From contig CAJHNH020001149.1 of the NCBI GenBank assembly GCA_905116865.2, positions 100,001 through 164,000 of the forward strand: a DNA stretch of 64,000 nt. The letters are read 5' to 3'. Positions within the stretch are counted from its first letter, which is position 1. Every line of letters starts with the position of its first letter. A model generated the notes under the pieces. The model did no database searches. It had not been told where the DNA came from and saw only the letters and a program-made list of their open reading frames with translations. Below, piece after piece: positions 1-11,493 of the stretch. Origin of the DNA: Candidula unifasciata (taxonomy: Eukaryota; Mollusca; Gastropoda; Stylommatophora; Geomitridae). Position numbers and translations under genes: made by a program.

Positions 1-384
1 ACGTTTTACAACGAGAAATGGAGTTTCTGTAACGTTTTACAACGAGAAATGGAGTTTGTGTTACGTTTTACAACGAGAAATGGAGTTTGTGTAACGTTTT
101 ACAACGAGGAGTGGAGTTTGTGTAACGTTTTACAACGAGAAATGGAGTTTGTGTAACGTTTTACAACGAGAAATGGAGTTTGTGTAACGTTTTACAACGA
201 GAAGTGGAGTTTGTGTAACGGTTTACAACGAGAAGCGGAGTTTGTGTAACGTTTTACAACGAGAAGTGGAGTTTGTTTAACGTTTTACAACGAGAAGCGG
301 AGTTTGTGTAACGTTTTACAACGAGAATCGGAGTTTGTGTAACGTTTCACAACAAGAAGTGAAGTTTGTGTAACGTTTTACTGT
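1..384. repeat. 31-bp minisatellite, about 12 copies, running off the left edge
   Basis: The unit begins ACGTTTTACAACGAGAAATG and recurs every 31 bp (at 1, 32, 63 and so on) with a few substitutions per copy. The last copies are the most degenerate. It lies on the 3' side of minus-strand gene A, probably inside its unfinished last intron. Confidence 0.95.
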
Positions 385-1327
385 ACCCATAGTGTGCATT
401 TTTTGCTCTTATTACTTTACTGACAGATTGAATAGCCGGACGATACGACACTGGACGTGACTAACGTATCAGGGCTGATGTCTGGAATTCTTCTTTTCCT
501 TGTGGTTGACAAAGATTGATCGAAACGTTCGATTATTTCTGCTTCTGTCTTATTCCACCCCCCCCCCCCCATGCCCCTTTCCCATACCTTTTTTTCCTCT
601 TTTTTTTTTGCACATTAAGCTTCCTATTCATTGCTGTTTTTCTGTCGGTACACTGTACCGGCACCTTTTTTGTCTAGTCAAATAAGATTGTTCCTAGTGA
701 TGCATCAGGGAATTCATTGTTTGATACTGGCTCAGCTGCAGTCATGCTGGGTATCATGTTGTGATAACCGGACTGACTGATTATAACTGAGTGGCTGATA
801 TATTGTCTGTCTAACGGACTGCATTCAAGGATACTGTAGTCTTGTTATCTCCACAGTGTCAGGTCACAGCTGGGCTGGGTTGACTGCACACTTTTAGATC
901 ACAGGTAAGGGGTCCTGTGTTGGTAAATGAGAACCATGGGTGTTTTAAGCGTATCTTACAGTCACGTTTTGTCAGTGCAGCTGTCCACACAGAGAAATGT
1001 TTTGAATAATTAATAAAACGTCCCCCACCCTGCCCCCTTTTGCCTTCTTACTTTAAAAAAACAAACAAGACAACAGAAATAAAATATTTACGAGAAATCT
1101 TAGATGCAACAAAAGGAAACAACCAGAAACGACAATACCAGGAAAATAACTGAACGGTACCAGTGCTAAATACACCAAGAGATAAAAGATCAAATGGTTC
1201 GGACATGTGTTAAGACTACGGCAAGACAATGCACCACAGAGAAACTTGTCCCCCACTAAGACTTTCCGGAAGCACAGCCAGAGGTACTTCCACACAAGCA
1301 ATGAAAATTTACCATGACTAAATTGTA
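385..1327. other. Unassigned AT-rich DNA in the presumed last intron of gene A
   Basis: No coding similarity was recognised. A C-run lies near 549-562. The minus strand was searched for the terminal AKR exon (a MKQLDD-type start); none was found here or elsewhere below 1941. Confidence 0.5.
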
Positions 1328-1652
1328 AATCACATATGACTATAATGGAAATCAATAAATCACATATGACTATAATGGAAATCAATAAATCACATATGAC
1401 TATAATGGAAATCAATAAATCACATATGACTATAATGGAAATTAATAAATCACATATGACTATAATGGAAATCAATAAATCACATATGACTATAATGGAA
1501 ATCAATAAATCACATATGACTATAATGGAAATCAATAAATCACATATGACTATAATGGAAATCAATAAATCACATATGACTATAATGGAAATCAATAAAT
1601 CACATATGACTATAATGGAAATCAATAAATCACATATGACTATAATGGAAAT
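1328..1652. repeat. 30-bp minisatellite, about 11 copies
   Basis: The unit contains CACATATGACTATAATGGAA and recurs every 30 bp with almost no divergence, apart from one C-to-T change near 1442. Because 30 is a multiple of three, both strands read as open periodic frames (SHMTIMEINK on plus, a hydrophobic repeat on minus). These are by-products of the repeat, not genes. Confidence 0.95.
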
Positions 1653-1940
1653 AAACCATAAGCAGATTTCTAGTCCAGTGGGACAGTAAATCATCCATGA
1701 TTATACTGGAAATGAAGCACGACTATATTTAAATTCATCCTCGACAAGTCTGGAAATTTAGTTCGAGCCATGTTTAGATATACTCTTGTCACATTTAAAA
1801 GAAACAGCGTCGTGCAGGCTAAATGTATAAACTGGAATGTGCTTACCGTCGCCTCAGCGTTTACTATTTATTCTTAGATGTATGCACAATTTATTGATGC
1901 CTAAAAATGCTCTCAAAATATCAAGCTGATTGTATCAAAC

Positions 1941-2077
1941 CTCTTGCTGGGTCAAGCTCCATCCGTTAGCTCCCATGTTGTCATCCAGTTGGGCAAGAGT
2001 TCTGACTCCTATGATGACTGAGGAGACAACATCCTTCTGTAGAAGCCATCGGATGGCCACCTGGGGGACACTCTTGG
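1941..2077 (-). CDS. Gene A exon 7
   Basis: 137 bp. It encodes [14 protein letters not shown], then [14 protein letters not shown] and [11 protein letters not shown]. The acceptor is preceded by CTACTCCCCAAACACAG. The donor GTTTGA departs from consensus. Confidence 0.88.
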
Positions 2078-3114
2078 CTGTGTTTGGGGAGTAGAGAAGC
2101 CAACGTTTTATATATGTTACTAGTATAATCTGGCATGTTCACACGTATAAAGATAGTATACAGCTATTCTGCGGCTTTCTATTAGAGATTATTGAACACT
2201 ATTAATAATTTCAGTTTCCCCATGTAATAGTGTTACATTTTTTAAAATCAGATTGTTTAAAAAAAAACAACAACAAGAAAAACAAGAACAGCTGTTTTCT
2301 TTTCTTATTGTGCAACCTAAAGTCGTCCCCTTGTGGGATGCAGTTTTTCGTTATTTGAAACCCCTCTTGGCTTTTGCCGGGGGCCCTAAATATAGCTGTA
2401 CCACATTTGTGGCCATAACGGCTGAAAGGGGTTTTTGGGACCTCTCCACTGGTGATCCTCAACCGCTTGGTGGCACTTTGTGTCACCGGGCATTTATCGC
2501 TAGTCTGGTCTGGTCTGGTGTTATATCTTGGTAGGGTACAACAAGCGACCAAGAACAGCTTTTGTAGTTTTTTAACAGTTGGTATGAAAATAGGTCTGGG
2601 GAAGACCCCGGGAATCGTCGTTTACGTGATGGATACAAATAAGAATAACAAAATGAAAACTGCAAAAACAAAGACGAGGATATGGCAGAGGGTGACAATG
2701 ATGGAGAAGAATACCCATTAGTTGCTATGAGTTAGGAATCGACATCACAACGCTCTGTATATTCTCATACGCGCTCCATCATCAGCTTTAGTATAGTCAA
2801 GTCTCTTTCAATCACACCATTTGCTCCTGTGAATTGTACACGCTCTCCCACACGGCCCTAACCATGTCTGTCTTATCATGCATCAGAATTCAAACAAGTT
2901 GTGCAGTGCCAACCATTCTGTCCACCTGTTCATTTCCTAACACCAGCATAATCAGGAGAAACAAATCGAGGATTACTCCTCACCAGTGTCCTTCGCAGTG
3001 AAGCATGCCACTCTGAATGAAACATGCCACTCTGAATGAAACATGCCACTCTGAATGAAACATGCCCGTCCTGACCTTCCTTAGCTGGCTTTCTGAGTCA
3101 GTTACAATCATGAT

Positions 3115-3145
<31 letters not shown>

Positions 3146-5255
3146 CGTGTGTGTGAGCGTGTGTGTGTGTGTGTGTGTTTGTGTGTTTTGTATTTTCTAA
3201 CCAGCGAAAAGCTGCAGTGACCGCCTCCACTGCCATTCTTGTGAGATGGAGGGAGACCTCGAGGGGCAGAATGTTAGACGGGCCTGCGTGCCCAATTCTC
3301 AACCCTTTTTTGAACCCCCAAAATGAATTTGACTACATCTGATTACATATTGATTGAAAATGTCATATTTTTTGCGGAAACTAGCGAAATTAGTTCTCAA
3401 CATTTACGAAGATATTTAGAACACTAAAAAAGTGGCTTATTAAAAATTTGCACATTAATTAAGCAGTAAATTTTAATCGTTATGAAGTAAAGAAAATTTA
3501 TTGAAAGCTATGGTTTAAAAGTTATGCTTACTTCAATGGTACAATAATGTTTTTTCCAAATAATTAGGAGAAAGAGTTATCATAGATGACAAAAACTCGT
3601 AGAGTATTCAAGCTGCTGTATTCTTTCTAGTTCAGTCTGTTTCAATGTTATTCTCCAGTGTGTGTGCCAAGTTTGGAGACAGTACGTTACTACCTTTTTG
3701 AGATATCATTGAACAACACAATAAAACAATATCAAAAAAGTGATTTCTGAGAAAATCGCGAAAAAGTAACTTACCAAGCTGGTTTTCACAAAAATCCCAT
3801 ACCTTATAAGTCTCTGCTGCTTATGAATCACCCTCAGGGTATTCCTCGGCTGTCTGAATAATTGACCTTGCTCAATATATCTTCATAACCATTTTTTTCC
3901 CTTTTTTGGCAGCTCTTTCTATCTACGAAAATGTGTAAACGCTGTGCCACAGTTTAGCCCTGACTAGTTCGCCTTAATTTCATACAGTAACAGCATCTCT
4001 CACAGCTATTTCTAATTTCTAGGCTGTACCTTCCAACATGGAATACAGGGATTTGACTATCCCAGTTATACAATTTCTAATTATTAAAATAGGCTGATAA
4101 ATAACTGAGTTATGACAGTTTGAATATTTTGCCTTTATAATTAAGTAAATAAATAGTTACTAGACTGACTGACTGACTTTCTACCCCACCAGGACATCAC
4201 AGAAGCGATAAACACCTGATGACACAAAGTGCCACCATGTGGGCGAGGATCACAGTGGAAAAGTCCCAGAAACCGCATTCAGCCTCTAGGCCATATTTAT
4301 GGCCAGGCTATATTGCGGCCCCTGGCAGGGAGCCAGATTAGGGCTTCAAAAAACGAAAAATTGTATCCTTAAAAGGACAGGAAGTATTTTACTGAAATAA
4401 TAGTAACATTACCAATTGAAAAAAAAAATAATTGACATTACTTTTAGTTGGAATTTTGCATGACAGATTATAATGTGCAACAATGAATACATTTTCATGT
4501 AGTGTTAAAAATTGAAATTCAACATTTTGAACCTGTCCTTAAAAAAATAGTTTGTTCGTTCGTTCGCTCTTAAGCTGGATTTTGTAGTATCATTTGCTAG
4601 GCTCTCCTGCACTAAACGTCAACCAATAACTTTTGCTAAGAAACCCCAAGTACTTATTTTGCTTCTTGATACATCAGCTTCAGTAGACAACACACAGTAC
4701 GAACTCTGATTTTACCAGTAGCAGTTTGATTGGATGTGCATCTTAACTCTTCCTTGAGTCTGGAGTGTCTCTATTCGAGTATTTTTTTTTTTTTTTAAAG
4801 TACAAGTAAATCATACTTTTCACACGCCTCTCAGGTGTACTGGGTGTATAGGGTTAGACTTATATTTTATAGACCACACGACACTTGGTGGGTGAGGTGG
4901 TCAGCATCACGCCGGCGGTCTTTACTTCTCAGGACTGTACCTGGTACCCACTCAAGGTTGTGTCGACCTAGGAGCCAAAGTCATTTTGAGAAAAAGTCAG
5001 GCATTTGGCAGGAACCGAATCCACAACCTTCTGATCCGCAGCCGAGCGTCTAGCCTCTAGACTAAGGCCACTCTTATTTCCTATATATATATATATATAT
5101 ATACATAAAGAAGATAGGCAATGATAAAAGCTACTCCTTGAATATAAAAGTACTTGAGGCAGGAGAGCTGGCGAGAGACTTAAGTTTTTTCCCCAGGCTG
5201 ATTGTAATCTGCGAAGGACCTGCTACATAATGTGTGTGTGCGTGTGTGTGTGTGA

Positions 5256-5292
<37 letters not shown>

Positions 5293-8200
5293 AACAAGGA
5301 GGAACTACTCACAATGATTCTTAGCAATTGCTTCAGCTACATCCAGCACATCAAAGGATTTATCATCAAAAGATTTCCACAAAGGAGCATTCTCCTTGGC
5401 CTTGGTCTCATTGTCTGCCACCCAACCAATCCTCCCTTCTGTGGGTTTCAGTCCTCGTTTGACTTTTCCAGTAAGGAAGCCTCTGAGATGAAAGAAAAAA
5501 AATCTTACATAAAAGAGATAAAATTGTGGCTATTCAGGAACTTTTCTTTTAGTTCATTCCATCTCGCAGAGGAATGAGGTGGGAGCCAGGGTGGGTGGAA
5601 AGGGGGGGGGGGGGGGGGGGGTAGAGTTAATGTTTGTCGGTGTTTATTTCACACCCTGACACCCCTATACTTTTAGACTTTTCCTTGAACTCCCCAGGAA
5701 ACCTCGGATTTCCAAGGTGGGGTGAATTAAAAGAAAAGAACCGGCTATTCATTATACATTGTTGTGGGATGGTATTGTGGAATTGCTGTATTGTGTTTAA
5801 ATGATATTCAACAAGAGGCAGCAGCGCCTTCAGAGATCTCTGTTGCCAGCCAGCCCTGGAGCCTGGGACTTCGTGCACTTCGAGTCCAGCTCAAAAGTTG
5901 CTAATAGTCGGTTCATCATTTACCCCTTTCACATCTAAAAAAAAAAAAAAAATTATTTCGCAAAGTTGCTAAATGACTCCCACCATCTTCCTCCCGGACA
6001 ACCATGTATTAACGATATCATTTTACTAATTTGTTTATATATTTCATGTTTTTACAGTGGTTATTATTATTTGCCACTCAGCAATAAATAATATTTATGT
6101 TCACGTTAGCAATGCGTAGGCCACCTCATCCCTCCTTCCACAAAAAAAAAAACAACAACCCCGTTTTCATTTTCTGCAGCCAAAGCCGATCTCCAGTTTC
6201 ACAAGTCCACTAGAGAGCTGATTGTAATCTGCCTTATCTTTCATTTAAGTGTTGCGTTTCGGCCAGATCCCCTATTCATTAATCGCTTCAACATTTTCTC
6301 CAGAACGCAATAAACTAATTGTGTCTCCGCACTAAACAAAATCTATGTCAATGGAAATATAGGCCAGACTCACCCTTTGAGTGGACTCCAGGGAAGGACG
6401 CCAAGTCCCTGGGCCTTGCACACCTGGAATGGCTCCAGCTCAGACTCTCTGCTGACAAGACTGTATTGTTGCTGGCAGACAGCAAGACGTCAATGTACAA
6501 TTAATTTACCATGGCAAAGCGTCTGTAACGTAATTCTATTACCTGATTTAAACTTCATTTAACAGAAATCGACATAATGTTTACAGTAGAAACGTACTCC
6601 GTGATTCAAGATTTACGTGCACTTCCTTTTTATATATCAGCTTATTTGTATGTAGACTGTTGGTTCTTCGCCCTTCAGGCAAATGCCCTCCGACTTAGGA
6701 GGAGGGGCCTTTACATGTTACGACATGTTTATTAGAGCCAAGAGGATCTATTCTGGATTCTCCCAAACACCACTCACGAGATGGAAGGACAGCATCCAGA
6801 AGACCTTCAAAGAATGAAGATCAACTTATACAACGCATCATAAAATGTGCCGAGAATACTCTTACATCTCCTTCCAACACTCCGGTGAGGTAACAACAAG
6901 CAGAGAAAGAAAAAGAAGAAGAAGAAGAACAAGAAGAAGAAAAAAAAAGAAGAAGAAGAAGAAGAAGAAGAAGAAGAAGAAGAAGAAGAAGAAGAAGAAG
7001 AAGAAGAAGAAGAAGAAGAAGAAGAAAAGAAGAAGAAAAAGGAGAAAAAAATGAAGAAGAAAAAGAAGAAGAAAGAAGAAGAAAATAAGAACAAGAAGAA
7101 AAAGAAGAAAAAGTAAGAGAAGAAGAAGAAAAAGAAGAAGAAAAAGAAGAAGAAGAAGAAGAAGAAGAAGAAGAAGAAGAAGAAGAAGAAGAAGAAGAAG
7201 AAGAAGAAGAAGAAGAAGAAGAAGAAGAAGAAGAAGAAGAAGAAGAAAAAAAAAAAGAAGATGAAACAACCAAACCCAGCTCAGTTTTTTTAGTGTAGCA
7301 GCAACAGTCATCACACACAAAACTATCATAAGGACTGACTAACCTACCTGTAAACTGATAATTGGGTTGAGTCCCAGGTGTTTGGTTGTCTCTACTAGTA
7401 GACTCAACCGCCAACCAGTTACGTTACTGAGGCCGATGTAGCGGATTTTACCAGCACGGACTAGGTCATCCAGTGTTCTCAGGGTTTCCTCGACTGGGGT
7501 TCCATCGTCAACATGATGAGCCTGTGATTTAAAACGATGTTAAAATAAAATCCACATAAATAATATATTTTATATTACATTAGTGGCTTTGAAAATATGG
7601 CGATGGAGAGTGCAGTTTGTGGAAAGCGAGGTAGGGATCGACCACCACGAAGATGGGTACAGGACGCTGAAGATGCATTGGTATTGAAAGTGCATAGGGG
7701 TACGGAAAAGGGTAATTCACTTTTACAACTACGACTATTATTTGCTCTCTTCTTCCATACATTTCTCCAGGACGGTCGGCTTTGTGGGCAAAGAAGAGGC
7801 AGATTGGCTAGATCTGCGCCACTGGGTGGTGAATTGATACATGACAGGCCAGATGTGGTCAAGGCCCTGTGGGAACAAGTAACGGAATCAGCAGAGAAAG
7901 AAGATTATTATGGCCTGGAGAGAATGAAGCACCTGGGTTTAACCAGAGGGTTTGGCCCGCTCACTACGCTCAGAGGCAAGGCAAGACGGACATAATACCT
8001 GCTTGTGACTGGTACCATAGGTATTGGAACTCTGCGCTGGCTGATGAAGATGGGGACGGAGCGCACATGGGAATGCCCAGAGTGCTGTAATGTCAATTTT
8101 TGACTTCGCTGAACTCAACTCTTCTCCCAAACGTTTAGGAGCAATAACTTCTACATCTTAAGAGATTTGCTGTGGGAGACGGAGCATCAATGGGTGTGCC

Positions 8201-11200
8201 CGGTGTGTTATGATGCCCATCCCTAAACCAGTAAATCAGTAACAGAAACGACACTACCCACCTGGTAAAGATCCACAAAGTCTGTGTGTAATCTCTGAAG
8301 ACTTTTGTCGATACTTTCGGTTATGTGACGTCGACTCAGACCCACACTGTTGACGTTATTTTCTAGGTCCATACCACATCGACATTTCGTGGCAATGATA
8401 TATTTGTCTCTGGGTTGCCTGTAAATTGACAAAGTTTCACTTTAGAAAGTAAATGATGTACTCAAAGTCGGCTTTAAGATGAACTAAAGTAGGTGTAATG
8501 GTGGATATTTTAACCCTGATTGGGAAGGTTGGGGGGGGGGGGCCCTTTTCCAAGCCCTCGGGCGTATTGGGCATATAAGGCTAGACATAAATTGTATCGA
8601 CCCATCAGCACTCGGTGGGTAATTTTGTGTTTGCTTCCCTGTACTTCATCTGGTACCGGCTCAAAGTTGGATTTACCTTGGAGCCAAGGTCATTTTTGGA
8701 AAATGTATGACTTCTCCAGGACCCTGACACACGATCGTCCGATCCGTAGGCGAGCATTTAGCCTCTACACTACAGCGGCCCCGTCACCACTGCGATAGTT
8801 ACGAAAGTCACCGAAAAGTCACTAAATAGCAGTCACTAAATTTATCAGAACATTTTGAGTGGGTTCTCAAACACTTTCAATTGTGTGCTCTTCCAACATC
8901 AGTCAAAACAAAGCTGTACGATACACGAGGAAATATGGGCTGCAGGATAGTTTTCATGAAGGCAACCGGCATTGGATATACCCAAGTAGGCACTGTGATT
9001 AGGTAAAGTAGGCACACCGATTAAATAATGCAGACACTATGATTAACTAAAGAAGGCACACAGATTTTATTTAAGTAGACACAATGATTTACTAAAGAAG
9101 GGACTAAGTTTCATTAAAAATAAGCACTATGATTCACTAAAGTAGGCTCACATATTTTACTAAAGTAGGCACACATATTTTACTAAAGTAGGCACACATA
9201 TTTTATTAAAGTAGGCACACAGATTTTATTAAAGTATGCACACAGATTAACTGGAGTAAGCACTCAGATTCATTAAAATAGGCATTAGGATTCACTAAAG
9301 TAGGCACACGGATTCATTAAAATAGGCACCATGATTTACTAAAGTAGGCACACAGATTCCCTGAAGAAGACACAGATTCTCTACAGTAGTCACTTCCACT
9401 GACTAAAGTAAACACTTACGTTTCCAGCCACTTGCCGATGATGGTCTCGGAGTTGCCAAGCCCATACATATCGGCCGTGTCCAGGAAGTTGCCACCCCAC
9501 TCCACGTAACGGTTGATGATTTGATGTGCAGCGTCTTCGTCACTCTGTCCTGGTCGACCCTGGATAAATAATTTTGTTACTAGTTATCGTATGGCAGTTT
9601 CGTAGCGTACCTTTACTTCAGGATTATATTCCCAAATCCCCAGGTACTCTGAGATAGTGGTATTCTGTATGTTGGCTCTCGTTTGTCTAGAGCGAAAGTC
9701 GTCGGTTCAAACATACATTCAGCCTATCTCAGGAATGAGGTGACAAGAGCTCTGACTCCACAGGGTTTTTACAAACTCTTGGGTAGCACTCTGCCAGACA
9801 TCCTCATTACTGATTTTGCCCCCAGACTTTTAATCAACGTTAACACAGTCGAGTATATAAACAACAGAAGGTCTGACAAGACATGAATTCACTTCTGGCT
9901 GTGACAAATAATTCTATCAAGACAACTTTCTTCCAAGAATAAGAAATCTTGTGAACAAGAAACATAATGTAATAAATTCACAGTGGTAAAGGAAGATGAA
10001 ATGCATAAAAAAAAAAAAAATAGAACGATAGTTCATAATATTCTCAAAGAGTTAAGACTAGAGAACGGGTCTCCCTGGATCGCCTCTTCCATTTCCGGGC
10101 TCATCATCGACTGGAGAGTGAAGAGATATATTTGGGCGCATTCGGATTCTGGCTGCCATGGTATACCTTAACGTTGCACTTATCTGCACTAGATCCTGCA
10201 GCTCCTCTGATGTACTGAATAGTAGATCTCTACAACATGACGATTCCCAGAATAACTCTGTATGATAATGCTTCTCTCCACGACCAGTGGAAAGATTACC
10301 AAGGCCTCTCAGAGACTTGCTGGCATCGACTTCACGGATTAATTTAGGAGTGATTGATACACGTTTCTAACATCTGGACTCCCGAATAACAAAAGAACTA
10401 TGTATATACGGACGGACGATCCGAGATATAGATACACCAATAAGTATAGGGGTGTCAAGACTGTGGGCGAGTTTATTGTGGTAGGGGAGTTGATGTTCTT
10501 ATGTGACACTAGGGAATAACCATCTCCATGGGGTCTGTGATGAAGAGCTCTCATGTCCCTTCCAGCTATGAAACCAACCAGTAGGAGCGAGGGAAAAAAG
10601 GGGGGGGGGGGGGTATTCAAAATCATTACTGGAACTTCACATCTAAGGATATTATTCTTGGCGGACTCTGGGATTCTGATTATCTGGAGATTCAGCCACA
10701 CAGAAAAATCGGATATCCAGTCAAAGACCCGCTCCAGCTCAGTTCTGGTTGAGACTTCAGAGTTGCATAGTTGCATAATTTTTCTTGTCAGTTTGCTTAA
10801 TTGGCTTCCATACGGATGAATCAGGAACTGACATCAATGAACTCGTCACATCTCCATACGTGATCCGTCTGATTTCTCAGTTGCCTACGAAACGGTGCTT
10901 CATTAATTTCTTACCCCAAACAGGGAAAATATCACAGGTTACGTGACAGTCTAATATTGCAAGGGGTGGTGGATAGGCTGCATGCAGTCGTGGAACCAAG
11001 CCTGCATGCAGTAGTGGGACCTAGGCTGCACTCTGTCGTGGGACGTATGTGGGTTTGGGTTAGGGCCAGTTCTAGATGTTTCGGGGTCGTTAAAGGCATC
11101 AGAAAGCCGGGAAACCCAGTCTCACCACCCTCTAAAAGGTTAGACTGTTCTGTGACGTCATTTGGGGGTAGGATATTTATGAAGCACCGAAACATTCTGA

Positions 11201-11461
11201 AACGGATGCTGCCAGTTGCAACCTAATTAAAATGTCACCCGTCCCCCCCCCCCCCACCCCGAGGGTAAAAAGAGAACAACAACAACATCCAAACCTTCCA
11301 CCCACTCCCAAGTGAACTATTATCTTCATATAAAGAAGCGCTGTATGATCCGCTGCACTGTCTACTTCATCCTAGAGCTTTCGCCACATCCGCTTTATTG
11401 TAAAGTAGCTCACCACCCAGAGGGACGGCATGAGCCAATCTGTCAGTCTGCTTATTACCAT

Positions 11462-11493
<32 letters not shown>

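Noticed and set aside
1..1652. CRISPR-like appearance of 30-31 bp repeated units
   Set aside because: Units are head-to-tail with no unique spacers, the DNA is eukaryotic and no cas genes are present. Minisatellites.
6807..7414. Poly-Lys, poly-Ser, poly-Phe and poly-Leu frames
   Set aside because: Frames across the (GAA)n tract in gene A intron 4. The same applies to 29039-29496 and 30844-31167 in gene B.
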